Notes under the pieces: model-generated
Seen by the model: only the letters and a program-made list of their open reading frames with translations
Told to the model about the DNA's origin: nothing
The model's database searches: none
Program-made: the position numbers and the translations under genes
In this document: piece after piece, positions 11,381-19,716 of the stretch
Layout of the letters: each line of letters begins with the position of its first letter
Position numbering within the stretch: the first letter of the stretch is position 1
NCBI RefSeq assembly: GCF_021391495.1
Contig: NZ_CP090063.1
Coordinates: forward strand, 1,364,001 to 1,428,000
DNA: 64,000 bases
DNA from: Amycolatopsis acidiphila
GTDB lineage: Bacteria > Actinomycetota > Actinomycetes > Mycobacteriales > Pseudonocardiaceae
Reading direction: 5' to 3'

Positions 11381-11532
11381 CGCGACCGCGGCGCCAAGGC
11401 GGCCCGCGCCCGGCGCATGGTGGGCGTGCTACCGGACGCCGTGGTCTACGACGCTTCGCTCGACGCCGACGCGGTGCTCCGGCCGGAGCATTGTGCCCTC
11501 GTCGTCGAGGTGAACCCCGCCGCGCTTCGCGC
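11381..11532 (+). pseudogene. remnant resembling a Uma2-type restriction endonuclease-like protein
   Basis: Directly after murA, one frame reads LPDAVVYDASLDADAVLRPE followed by HCALVVEV before degenerating. This resembles the core of Uma2-family proteins (a PDAVVYDAS...VLRPEHC..VVEV pattern) but lacks both the N-terminal half and the rest of the nuclease fold, and it has no ribosome site. It is probably the leftover of a deleted gene. The assignment is from memory of the family and is tentative. Confidence 0.35.
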
Positions 11533-11534
11533 GG

Positions 11535-12158
11535 CTAGCCTTCCGCGGCCAACGCGATGCCGAAGCCGATGAGCGCCGTGCCGGTGATGGCGTCCAGGGA
11601 GCGGCGCACGCGGCGGCGCTCCAGCCACAAGCGCACCCGGTGCACCAGCGCCATCAGCACCAGCAGCCACACCGCGCCGAGCACCGCGACCGTGTAAGCC
11701 AGGAGCAGCGCGTCCCACGCGGTGGTGCGGCCGGGCTCCAGGAACTGCGGCAGCACCGACAGATACAGCGCCAGCACCTTGGGGTTCGTGATGTTGGACA
11801 GGAATCCCTCGCGCCACCGCCGGAAACCGCTGGCGCCCGAGCGCAGCGCGTCGAGCATTCCGTAGTTCCCCCGCCAGGCACCGCGCAGTGCCTGGAAGCC
11901 CAGGTAGCACAGGTACGCCACACCGGCCCAGCGCAGCGTGGAGAACAACGGCTGCGAGCGCACGATCAGCGTGCCCAGCCCGAGCGCCACCGCGGTGCCC
12001 TGCAGGAAGTTGCCGACCGCGATCCCGAAGATCGCCAGCAGCCCGCCCCTGGTGCCACCGGCGAGCGCGTTCTTCAGCGTGACCATCGTGTCCGGCCCCG
12101 GCGCGAGCACCACGAGCACGACGAAGATCAGGTAGGTGCCATAGGAACTCCACGTCAC
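11535..12158 (-). CDS. LysE/RhtB-family amino-acid exporter
   Basis: About 207 residues from the GTG at 12158. The family begins with a hydrophobic helix leading to APGPDTMVTLKNALAGGTRG, which is seen here, followed by further helices (YLCYLGFQALRG) and the NITNPKVLALYLSVLPQF motif typical of LysE/RhtB translocators. Such proteins export amino acids or related small molecules. The open frame extends upstream to 12233, but that part is charged and not family-like. Substrate is not predictable from sequence. Confidence 0.85.
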   Translation of the reverse strand: MTWSSYGTYLIFVVLVVLAPGPDTMVTLKNALAGGTRGGLLAIFGIAVGNFLQGTAVALGLGTLIVRSQPLFSTLRWAGVAYLCYLGFQALRGAWRGNYGMLDALRSGASGFRRWREGFLSNITNPKVLALYLSVLPQFLEPGRTTAWDALLLAYTVAVLGAVWLLVLMALVHRVRLWLERRRVRRSLDAITGTALIGFGIALAAEG

Positions 12159-12293
12159 GAACGCCCACGTTAGCCCGGCCCGGTACCGGCGGCGAAGTGA
12201 TTTGTCCCGGCCGCTAAAAGTGGCCTGTTCCACGGTGCAACGGTAGTTACCGGCAAGTACGCTGGGTCAAACGTCCACCATCGGAGGTGCACC

Positions 12294-14294
12294 GTGCCCT
12301 ACCCCACGGACCGCGAGCGCGACCGCCCCTGGGTGATGCGGACCTACGCGGGGCATTCCTCGGCGACGGCGTCGAACGAGCTGTACCGCCGCAACCTCGC
12401 CAAGGGCCAGACCGGCCTCTCGGTCGCCTTCGACCTGCCGACGCAGACCGGGTACGACGCCGACCACCCGCTGGCCAAGGGCGAGGTCGGCAAGGTGGGC
12501 GTGCCGGTGGCGCACATCGGCGACATGCGCAAGCTCTTCGACGGCATCCCGCTCGCCGAGGCCAACACCTCGATGACCATCAACGCGCCGGCGATGTGGC
12601 TGCTCGCGCTCTACGTCACCGTCGCCGAGGAGCAGGCGGGAAGCGACGAGGTGCTGGCGAAGCTCGCGGGCACCACGCAGAACGACATCATCAAGGAGTA
12701 CCTCTCCCGCGGGACCTACATCTTCCCGCCGGCCCCGAGCCTCCGGCTGATCACCGACGTGATCGCGTGGACGGTGCACCACGTGCCGAAGTGGAACCCG
12801 ATCAACATCTGCAGCTACCACCTGCAGGAGGCCGGTGCCACGCCGACCCAGGAGGTCGCGTACGCGCTGTCGACGGCGATCGCCGTCCTCGACGCCATCC
12901 GCGACTCCGGCCAGATCGACGAAGCGGACATGGGCAAGGTCGTCGCGCGGATCTCGTTCTTCGTCAACGCCGGCGTGCGGTTCGTCGAGGAGCTGTGCAA
13001 GATGCGGGCGTTCACGCGGCTGTGGGACGAGCTGACCCGCGACCGCTACGGCGTCCAGGACCCGAAGGCGCGCCGGCTGCGCTACGGCGTCCAGGTGAAC
13101 TCGCTCGGGCTGACCGAGGCACAGCCGGAGAACAACGTGCAGCGCATCGTGCTGGAGATGCTCGCCGTGTCGCTCTCGCGCGACGCACGCGCCCGCGCGA
13201 TCCAGCTGCCGGCGTGGAACGAGGCGCTGGGGCTGCCGCGCCCGTGGGACCAGCAGTGGGCGCTGCGCATGCAGCAGGTGCTCGCGTTCGAGACGGATCT
13301 GCTGGAGTACGAGGACATCTTCGCCGGCTCGCACGTGATCGAGTCCAAAGTGGACGAGATCATGGCGGGAGCCCGCGAGGAGATCGACCGGGTGCAGGAA
13401 CTCGGTGGTGCGGTGGCCGCCGTGGAAAGCGGTTACATGAAGTCCCAGCTGGTCTCCTCGCTCGCCGAGTACCGGCGCGGGGTGGAGTCCGGCGAGCGGA
13501 TCATGGTGGGGGTCAACAAGTTCGAGACCAGCGAGCCGAGCCCGCTGCAGGCCGAGGGCGCCAAGGCGATCGAGACGGTCGACCCGGCCGTGGAGAAGCA
13601 GGCCGTCACCGCACTCGATGAATGGCGCCGGCAACGCGACGACTCCGCGGTGGAAAGCGCGCTCGACAGGTTGCGCGAGACGGCGAAGACCACGGAGAAC
13701 CTGTTCGAGGCGACGCTCGCGTGTGCGCGGGCCGGCGTCACAACGGGGGAGTGGGCCGGGGCGTTGCGTGAGGTCTTCGGCGAATACCGGGCGCCGACGG
13801 GGGTTTCCGCCGCGTCGATGGCCGGGGAGGTCGCCGAGCTGTCCCAGGTTCGCGCGCGCGTGCGGGCCACGAGCGAGGAGCTCGGCGAGCGGTTGCGCAT
13901 CCTGGTGGGGAAGCCGGGGCTCGACGGGCACTCCAACGGCGCCGAGCAGGTCGCCGTCCGGGCGCGCGACGCCGGGTTCGAGGTCGTCTACCAGGGCATC
14001 CGGCTGACCCCGGAGCAGATCGTCGCGGCCGCCGTGCAGGAAGGCGTGCACGTGGTCGGGCTCTCGGTGCTGTCGGGTTCGCACCTGGAGGTGGTCCCGG
14101 AGGTGGTCGACGGGTTGCGGGCGGCGGGCGCCGGGGACATCCCGGTGATCGTCGGCGGCATCATCCCGGCCGACGACGCGAAGCTGCTGACCGACCGCGG
14201 CATCGCGCGCGTCTTCACACCGAAGGACTACGAACTCACGGACATCATGGACGAAATTGTCACCGTGATCCGTGAAACACACGAATTGCCTTGA
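12294..14294 (+). CDS. meaA: ethylmalonyl-CoA mutase / protein MeaA type, B12-dependent
   Basis: 666 residues, a single-chain acyl-CoA mutase. The large domain starts GLSVAFDLPTQTGYDADHP and includes NTSMTINAPAMWLLALY. The C-terminal cobalamin domain has GLDGHSNGAEQ (His ligand of the lower cobalt face), a later GLSVLSGSH and a PVIVGGIIP strand. Among acyl-CoA mutases the length, the absence of a separate small subunit and the motif style fit MeaA/Ecm rather than MutAB or Icm. Ecm belongs to the ethylmalonyl-CoA pathway and, in streptomycetes, to extender-unit supply. No crotonyl-CoA carboxylase gene is nearby. The GTG start has GGAGG 7 nt upstream. Confidence 0.85.
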   Translation: MPYPTDRERDRPWVMRTYAGHSSATASNELYRRNLAKGQTGLSVAFDLPTQTGYDADHPLAKGEVGKVGVPVAHIGDMRKLFDGIPLAEANTSMTINAPAMWLLALYVTVAEEQAGSDEVLAKLAGTTQNDIIKEYLSRGTYIFPPAPSLRLITDVIAWTVHHVPKWNPINICSYHLQEAGATPTQEVAYALSTAIAVLDAIRDSGQIDEADMGKVVARISFFVNAGVRFVEELCKMRAFTRLWDELTRDRYGVQDPKARRLRYGVQVNSLGLTEAQPENNVQRIVLEMLAVSLSRDARARAIQLPAWNEALGLPRPWDQQWALRMQQVLAFETDLLEYEDIFAGSHVIESKVDEIMAGAREEIDRVQELGGAVAAVESGYMKSQLVSSLAEYRRGVESGERIMVGVNKFETSEPSPLQAEGAKAIETVDPAVEKQAVTALDEWRRQRDDSAVESALDRLRETAKTTENLFEATLACARAGVTTGEWAGALREVFGEYRAPTGVSAASMAGEVAELSQVRARVRATSEELGERLRILVGKPGLDGHSNGAEQVAVRARDAGFEVVYQGIRLTPEQIVAAAVQEGVHVVGLSVLSGSHLEVVPEVVDGLRAAGAGDIPVIVGGIIPADDAKLLTDRGIARVFTPKDYELTDIMDEIVTVIRETHELP

Positions 14295-14321
14295 TAAATG
14301 ATCTCGTTCCGATAACGCGCT

Positions 14322-14350
14322 TTGACCCGAACGGGGCAGGCACCTACGTT
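14322..14350 (+). promoter_or_regulatory. promoter of the ehu operon
   Basis: TTGACC (14322-14327) and TACGTT (14345-14350) are 17 nt apart, a good match to a housekeeping sigma-70-type promoter. They lie 34 nt before the ehuB ATG and after the mutase gene. No hairpin intervenes, so some read-through from the mutase gene is also possible. Confidence 0.5.
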
Positions 14351-14383
14351 CAGTAGCAACTCGAACCGGAACGGGGTGCTGCG

Positions 14384-15277
14384 ATGACGCAGGGTACGTG
14401 GACGAGACGAGACTTCTTCAGGCGGTCCGCCGTGGTGGGGGTGGCGGCGATCGGCGGCCCGGTCCTGCTGGCGGCGTGCCAGAGCACGGGCAGCGGTGAC
14501 ACGCTGACGGCGGCGAAGAACGCCAAGACGATCAAGATCGGCATCGCGAACGAGGCACCGTACGGATTCGCGGATTCCTCGGGCAACACCACCGGAGAGG
14601 CGCCGGAGATCGCGAAGGTCGCCTTCAAGGGGATGGGCATCGACAACGTGCAGGCCAGCGTCGTGCCCTTCGACCAGCTGATCCCGGCGCTGAACGCCAA
14701 GCAGTTCGACGTCGTCGCGGCCGGCATGAACATCACGCCGACGCGCTGCAAGGCCGCGTTGTTCTCCGATCCGGACTACTCCGCGCTCACGGGTCTGCTG
14801 GTACCCAAGGGAAATCCGCAGGGCATCAAGAGCCTGCAGGACGTCGCGGCGAAGAAGGTCAAGCTCGCCGTGCTCTCCGCGGCGGTCGAGAAGGACTACG
14901 CGACCGGGGCCGGTGTCCCCGAAGGCGACATCGAAACCCTCGACAACCAGAACAACATGCTGCTCGCGGTGACCACCGGCCGGGTGTACTGCGCCGCGCT
15001 GACCGACATCTCGCTGAAGTACCTGGTCAAGCAGAACCCGAACGCGAACGTCGAGGTCACCCCGGGCTTCACGCCGACCCAGGACGGCAAGCCGGTCGTC
15101 TCCGCGGGCGGTTTCGTGTTCCGGCAGGGCGACACCTCGCTGCGGGACGCGTTCAACGAGCAGCTGAAGACGCTGCACGGCAACGGGCAGTGGCTCCAGA
15201 TCGCGACGCCGTTCGGGTTCGACCAGAGCAACCTGCCGAAGGCGGACCTGACCACCGGCAAGCTGTGTGCCGCCTGA
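14384..15277 (+). CDS. ehuB: ectoine/hydroxyectoine ABC transporter binding protein (EhuB-like)
   Basis: 297 residues, the solute-capturing lipoprotein. The N-terminus has a Tat-type twin arginine (TRRDFF, Arg8-Arg9), a hydrophobic stretch and a lipobox LLAAC with Cys32. It should therefore be exported folded and anchored on the outer face of the membrane. The mature part is a type-II periplasmic fold (KIGIANEAPYGFADSSGNTT, VPFDQLIPALNAKQFDVVAA). These motifs and the order binding protein, two permeases, ATPase match the ehu system for the compatible solutes ectoine and hydroxyectoine. The alternative is a general polar amino-acid system. Confidence 0.82.
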   Translation: MTQGTWTRRDFFRRSAVVGVAAIGGPVLLAACQSTGSGDTLTAAKNAKTIKIGIANEAPYGFADSSGNTTGEAPEIAKVAFKGMGIDNVQASVVPFDQLIPALNAKQFDVVAAGMNITPTRCKAALFSDPDYSALTGLLVPKGNPQGIKSLQDVAAKKVKLAVLSAAVEKDYATGAGVPEGDIETLDNQNNMLLAVTTGRVYCAALTDISLKYLVKQNPNANVEVTPGFTPTQDGKPVVSAGGFVFRQGDTSLRDAFNEQLKTLHGNGQWLQIATPFGFDQSNLPKADLTTGKLCAA

Positions 15278-15281
15278 TCCG

Positions 15282-15989
15282 GTGTCCGACGCGACCTCCC
15301 ACATCATCTCGTCCATCCTCAGTGGACTGGGCGCGACGATCACGGCCACGCTCGGCGGGATCCTGCTGACGATCGTGCTGTCGTTCATCGCGGGGCTGGC
15401 GATGCTTTCGCCCGCGCGGTGGGTGCGGTTCGTCAGCCGGGTGTACGTCGAGGGCTTTCGTGGCACGTCCGAAGTGGTGCAGCTGTTCTGGCTGTACTTC
15501 GTGCTCCCCGCACTGGTCGGGCTGAAGCTGATCCCGTTGTTCGCGGGCATCCTGGTGCTCGGGCTCAACCACGGCGCGTACGGCGCGGAAGTCGTTCGCG
15601 GCGCCGTGCAGTCGGTGCCGAAGGCGCAACGCGAAGGCGCGATCGCGTTGTCACTTTCGCCCGCGCAGCGGATGTTCCGGGTGCTCCTGCCGCAGGCGGT
15701 GGTGGAGATGTACCCCCCGTTCAACAACCTGTTCATCCAGCTGCTGAAGAGCACGGCGTTGCTGTACTTCATCTCCGCCGGTGAGATCGCCGAGAAGGGC
15801 GAGCTGCTGCGGCCGGTCTACGGCAGCGATCTCGTGCTGATCTACGGTGTCGAGCTGCTCTGCTACCTCGTGCTCGCAGTGGTGATCACCGTGGTGATGC
15901 GGCTACTGGAACGGCAGGGCGCCAAGCGGCTGGGCCGGACGTCGATCGCGCGAAGCCGGTTGTTCGCGCGGGCGGCGGGGGTGTCCTGA
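15282..15989 (+). CDS. ehuC: ectoine ABC transporter permease (EhuC-like)
   Basis: About 235 residues with five or so membrane helices and the polar-amino-acid permease signature in the EAA loop (VVRGAVQSVPKAQREGAIAL). The GTG at 15282 gives MSDATSHIISSILSG, the usual style of start; a GTG at 15267 overlapping ehuB would add five residues. It pairs with the next permease to form the membrane channel of the importer. Confidence 0.85.
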   Translation: MSDATSHIISSILSGLGATITATLGGILLTIVLSFIAGLAMLSPARWVRFVSRVYVEGFRGTSEVVQLFWLYFVLPALVGLKLIPLFAGILVLGLNHGAYGAEVVRGAVQSVPKAQREGAIALSLSPAQRMFRVLLPQAVVEMYPPFNNLFIQLLKSTALLYFISAGEIAEKGELLRPVYGSDLVLIYGVELLCYLVLAVVITVVMRLLERQGAKRLGRTSIARSRLFARAAGVS

Positions 15990-16645
15990 TGGAGTGGGAC
16001 TGGGACAACGCCTTCGAGTCGATTCCCTTGCTGCTCAAGGGTTTGCTCGTCACCGTGGAGCTGACGCTGCTCGGCTCGGCGGTGGCCTACGTGCTGGGGC
16101 TGGTGCTGGCGCTATTGCGGCGGGGCAGGATTCCCGTTGTCAGCCAGGTCGTGTTCCTCTTCGTCGAGCTGGTGCGCAGCACCCCGCTGCTGATCCAGGT
16201 GTTCGTGATCTTCTACCTGCTCTGGCCCGCGCTGGACATCCGGCCCTCGGCGTTCCTGACCGGGGTCATCGCGCTCGGGATCCATTACGCCACCTACACC
16301 TCCGAGGTTTACCGGGCCGGGATCGACGCCGTACCGAGAGGACAGTGGGAGGCGGCGACGGCGCTGAGCCTGCCGCGGACGCGGGTGTGGACGGGCATCA
16401 TCCTGCCGCAGGCCGTGCCGCGGGTGATGCCCGCGCTGGGCAACTACATGATCTCGATGTTCAAGGAGACCCCGCTCCTGCTCGCGATCGGCGTGCTCGA
16501 CGTGCTCAACCGGGCGAAGGAACAGGGCGCGGAGACGTTCCGCGTGATCGAGCCGTACACGCTGGCCGGTGTGCTGTTCCTGCTGATCAGCTTCCCGTCG
16601 TCGATCCTGGTGAGAAAGTTGGAACGCCGTGTCGGACAGCTCTGA
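15989..16645 (+). CDS. ehuD: ectoine ABC transporter permease (EhuD-like)
   Basis: 218 residues, second permease half of the importer. The ATG overlaps the preceding stop. Membrane helices alternate with the coupling loop YRAGIDAVPRGQWEAATALS, which docks on the ATPase. A conserved RSTPLLIQVFVIFYLLWP segment is typical of the HisM/GlnP-type permease family. Substrate assignment comes from the whole operon. Confidence 0.87.
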   Translation: MEWDWDNAFESIPLLLKGLLVTVELTLLGSAVAYVLGLVLALLRRGRIPVVSQVVFLFVELVRSTPLLIQVFVIFYLLWPALDIRPSAFLTGVIALGIHYATYTSEVYRAGIDAVPRGQWEAATALSLPRTRVWTGIILPQAVPRVMPALGNYMISMFKETPLLLAIGVLDVLNRAKEQGAETFRVIEPYTLAGVLFLLISFPSSILVRKLERRVGQL

Positions 16646-17411
16646 GATGATCCGGTTCGAAGGCGTGGGGAAACGCTTCGGCGACCACGTCGTGTTGCGG
16701 GAGCTGGACTTCACCGTCGCGCCGGGTGAGTTCGTGACGTTGATCGGCCCGAGCGGTTCGGGGAAGACGACCATCCTGCGGCTGCTGATGACGCTGGAGC
16801 GCGTCGACGAAGGCCGGATCTACGTCGGCGACGAGTGCCTGACCCACGTGCCGAAGGGCGAGCGGCTCGTCCCGGCGGGCGAGAAGCACCAGCGCCGGAT
16901 GCGCAAGCGGATCGGCATGGTGTTCCAGCAGTTCAACCTGTTCCCGAACATGACGGTGCTGCAGAACGTCACCGAGGCGCCGCTTCGCGCCCTCGGACTG
17001 TCCAAGGGGGAGGCCGAGGCGCGCGGGGTGGACCTGCTGGAGCTGGTGGGCCTCACCGACAAGACGAACGCGCGCCCGAGCCAGCTTTCCGGTGGTCAGC
17101 AGCAGCGTGTCGCGATCGCCAGGGCGCTGGCGATGCGCCCGGACGTCCTGCTGCTCGACGAGGTGACCTCCGCGCTCGACCCCGAGCTGGTGGCCGGGGT
17201 GCTGAAGGTGCTCAAGCAGATCGCGTCCACCACGGACATCACGATCCTGTGCGTCACGCACGAGATGCAGTTCGCGCGCGACGTGTCGGACCGGGTGATG
17301 ATGTTCGACCAGGGACAGGTCATCGAGCAGGCGCCGCCGGAAAAGCTGTTCACCGACCCGGATCACGAGCGGACCAGGGAGTTCCTGCACGCGGTGCTCG
17401 ACCGGCGCTGA
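16629..17411 (+). CDS. ehuA: ectoine ABC transporter ATPase (EhuA-like)
   Basis: 260 residues, complete ABC ATPase: Walker A GPSGSGKTT, signature LSGGQQQR, Walker B LLLDEVTSALDP and the switch histidine in CVTHEMQFARD. It energises import through the two permeases. The GTG start lies inside the end of the preceding permease gene (17-nt overlap). The next gene converges 5 nt after its stop with no obvious terminator. Confidence 0.93.
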   Translation: MSDSSEMIRFEGVGKRFGDHVVLRELDFTVAPGEFVTLIGPSGSGKTTILRLLMTLERVDEGRIYVGDECLTHVPKGERLVPAGEKHQRRMRKRIGMVFQQFNLFPNMTVLQNVTEAPLRALGLSKGEAEARGVDLLELVGLTDKTNARPSQLSGGQQQRVAIARALAMRPDVLLLDEVTSALDPELVAGVLKVLKQIASTTDITILCVTHEMQFARDVSDRVMMFDQGQVIEQAPPEKLFTDPDHERTREFLHAVLDRR

Positions 17412-17416
17412 CGCGC

Positions 17417-17620
17417 TCAGTGCCCGCCGAACAGCCGGCGGCCCAGCCGCAGGTGGCGTCCGGAGCCGCTGCATCGCGAGCAGTTGCGGAACGTCCGTCC
17501 GGAAGGCGACCGGTGCTTGCCGGACCCGCCGCAGCCCCGGCAGGACGCGAACGGCCAGATCAGGCACTGGATCGCGTAGCACGCGAGCACGAGCAGCCCG
17601 ACCACGATGAGTTGGGTCAT
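17417..17620 (-). CDS. small membrane protein with a DnaJ-like CxxC zinc motif
   Basis: 67 residues: one N-terminal membrane helix (LIVVGLLVLACYAIQCLIWP), then two CxxC knuckles, CRGCGGSG and CSRCSGSG, like one zinc site of the DnaJ cysteine-rich domain, and a basic tail. Similar helix-plus-CxxCxGxG proteins recur in actinobacteria without known function. The mRNA start is preceded by GGAAGGGGAG. The product is expected to be anchored in the membrane with the zinc site in the cytoplasm. Confidence 0.72.
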   Translation of the reverse strand: MTQLIVVGLLVLACYAIQCLIWPFASCRGCGGSGKHRSPSGRTFRNCSRCSGSGRHLRLGRRLFGGH

Positions 17621-17841
17621 CGGGAACTCCCCTTCCCTCCACCAGCCGAAACGGCGGCGGCGCGAAACCTGATCCGCCCGCGGGCCGACCGAACCGGGCT
17701 CCCCGAGCCCGGCCCCCTCCTTGCCGCCGCGGGCCGTCCGTTGTGGATGCCCAAAGTCGAGTCAGTTTCACGTCGCCGGTACCAAACTGGGAACCCGGCG
17801 GCCCCCTCTCTTGACCTGAACCACCCGAACGGCGCATCATA

Positions 17842-17879
17842 ATGTTCGTCAGTCGTGCAAATGTACGTCAGTCGAACAA
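17842..17879 (+). promoter_or_regulatory. tandem 19-bp repeat, probable operator before dctA
   Basis: ATGTTCGTCAGTCGTGCAA (17842-17860) is followed at once by ATGTACGTCAGTCGAACAA (17861-17879), 16 of 19 identical. The outer ends also form an inverted repeat (TGTTCG and CGAACA). The pair overlaps a possible -10 (CATAAT at 17838; TTGACC lies upstream at 17811 with a long spacer) and stops just before the ribosome site. This is where a repressor would bind; the IclR-type protein encoded at 21376-22146 is the natural candidate. Confidence 0.6.
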
Positions 17880-17891
17880 GCGGAGACGATG

Positions 17892-19202
17892 ATGTCGGCC
17901 GGATCAGTCCTGCGGAGCGCCTTCACCACCAAGCTCTACGTCACCGTCCTGGTGGCGATCGTCCTGGGAGCGGTGCTGGGGTTCGTCGCCCCCGCGGCCG
18001 GGGCTGCCCTGCAGCCCGTCGGCACGGGGTTCATCTCGCTCATCCAGATGCTCATCGCGCCGGTCGTGTTCTGCACCATCGTCACGGGCATCGCCTCGGC
18101 CGGCGAGCTCACCAGCGTGGGCCGCGTCGGGATCAAGGCCCTGGTCTACTTCGAGGTCCTCACCACGATCGCGTTGATCCTCGGGCTGATCGTGATGGAC
18201 CTGTTCCGTCCCGGCGGGGGCATCCACGCCGACCCTGGCTCGCTGAAGCTCTCCGGCAGCGCGCAACAGTACGTGCAGTCGGGCGAGTCGCAGCACTGGT
18301 ACGACTTCATCGTCGACATCATCCCGAAGACCGTGGTCAGCGCGTTCACCGAGGGCAACGTGCTGCAGGTGCTGCTGGTGGCGGTCCTGTTCGCCATCGC
18401 GGTCAAGGCGCTCGGCGAGCGCGGCGCGCCGCTGGTGCGCGGGATCGAGCGGGTGAGCGACGCGTTGTTCGGCATCGTGAAGATCATCATGTACCTCGCG
18501 CCGATCGGCGCGTTCGGGGCGATGGCCTACACCACCGGCAAGTTCGGCGCGTCCACCCTGGCCAGCCTCGGCGGGGTCGTGCTGCTGTTCTGGGCCACCG
18601 GCATCGTGTTCTGCGTCGTGGTCTTCGGGGTGGTCGCCCGGCTGTGCGGGATCCGGATCCTGAAGCTGTACCGGTACTTCAAGGACGAGCTGCTGATCAC
18701 CCTGGGCACCGCGAACTACGAGGCCGTGATGCCGCAGCTGATGCGCAAGCTCGAGCACCTCGGCGCGCCCAAGCGGATCGTCGGGCTCGTCGTGCCGTCG
18801 GGGTACGCGTTCAACGGCGACGGCGTGTGCCTCTACCTCGGCTTCGCCTCCCTCTACATCGCACAGGCCTTCGACGTGAACCTCTCGCTGTGGCAGCAGA
18901 TCGGGCTGCTCGCGGTCTTCATGGTCACCTCGAAGGGCAGTGCCGGCGTCGCCGGTGCCGGGTTCGTCATCCTGGCGGCGACGTTGTCCACGACCGGTGC
19001 GGTGCCGGTCGCCGGGATCATGCTCGTGCTCGGTGTCGACCGGTTCCTGTCCACCATGCGCGGCCTGGTCAGCCTGTGCGGCCAGATGGTGGGCAGCATC
19101 GTCGTCAGCCGCTGGGAGGGCGTGTTCGACCTCGACCGGGCACGGCAGGTGCTGTCCGGCGAAACCCCTGCGGACACCACGGAAACCGTGCCCGCGGCTT
19201 AG
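17892..19202 (+). CDS. dctA: dicarboxylate:cation symporter, DctA type
   Basis: 436 residues, member of the DAACS (glutamate/dicarboxylate) carriers. Eight or so helices with re-entrant loops; typical segments are ISLIQMLIAPVVFCTIVTGI, PSGYAFNGDGVCLYL and the MVTSKGSAGVAGAGFVILAA re-entrant loop that binds substrate. DctA proteins take up C4-dicarboxylates or related acids with sodium or protons. ATGATG offers two starts; the second is better spaced from GGAG. It heads a five-gene catabolic module and is preceded by the tandem-repeat operator. Confidence 0.92.
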   Translation: MSAGSVLRSAFTTKLYVTVLVAIVLGAVLGFVAPAAGAALQPVGTGFISLIQMLIAPVVFCTIVTGIASAGELTSVGRVGIKALVYFEVLTTIALILGLIVMDLFRPGGGIHADPGSLKLSGSAQQYVQSGESQHWYDFIVDIIPKTVVSAFTEGNVLQVLLVAVLFAIAVKALGERGAPLVRGIERVSDALFGIVKIIMYLAPIGAFGAMAYTTGKFGASTLASLGGVVLLFWATGIVFCVVVFGVVARLCGIRILKLYRYFKDELLITLGTANYEAVMPQLMRKLEHLGAPKRIVGLVVPSGYAFNGDGVCLYLGFASLYIAQAFDVNLSLWQQIGLLAVFMVTSKGSAGVAGAGFVILAATLSTTGAVPVAGIMLVLGVDRFLSTMRGLVSLCGQMVGSIVVSRWEGVFDLDRARQVLSGETPADTTETVPAA

Positions 19203-19212
19203 GAGGAGAAAC

Positions 19213-19716
19213 ATGGCAAGGCTCGACTACGTGGCCGGGAGCGGCGAGGTCGCCGACCGGATCCGGGCCCGCCGGGGTGGCCGGCTGACCCCGCTGGACG
19301 GCATGCTGCTGCACAGCCCGCCGTTCGCCGACGGCTGGAACAGCCTGCTCGGCGCCATCCGGGGGAACTCGACGCTGCCCGGCGACATCCGTGAGCTGGC
19401 GATCCTGCGCGTGGCGGCGCTCAACGGCGCCGACTACGAGTGGTCGGCGCACGAGCCCGTCGCGAAGGAGGCGGGCATGACGGCCGAGCAGATCGCGGCG
19501 CTGCGCGTCGGTGCCGACGTCGATCCGCTCGACGCGCGTCAGCGCGCGACGCTCGCCTACACCGACGCGATGACCAGCCAGGTCGTGGTGGAGCAGACTC
19601 TGTTCCAGGCGCTCGGCGAGCACTTCGACGATCAGCAGGTCGTCGAGCTGACGGTGACCGTCGGCGCGTACAACATGGTTTCGCGGTTCCTGGTGGCACT
19701 GGAGGTCGGCAAGTAA
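19213..19716 (+). CDS. carboxymuconolactone decarboxylase family protein
   Basis: 167 residues. The family core is visible (IRELAILRVAALNGADYEWS, then HEPVAKEAGM and VVELTVTVGAYNMVSRFLVA), an all-helical fold related to AhpD. It lacks the CxxC of the peroxidase-like members, which favours a decarboxylase or lyase-like role in ring-cleavage metabolism. A strong AGGAGGAG stands before the ATG, and the stop of dctA is only 10 nt upstream, so the two are co-transcribed. Confidence 0.87.
   Translation: MARLDYVAGSGEVADRIRARRGGRLTPLDGMLLHSPPFADGWNSLLGAIRGNSTLPGDIRELAILRVAALNGADYEWSAHEPVAKEAGMTAEQIAALRVGADVDPLDARQRATLAYTDAMTSQVVVEQTLFQALGEHFDDQQVVELTVTVGAYNMVSRFLVALEVGK

Noticed and set aside
12267..14282. 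Long open frame (671 codons) antisense to the mutase gene
   Set aside because: Arg/His-rich product without any family motif. Such antisense frames are expected when third codon positions are nearly all G or C.
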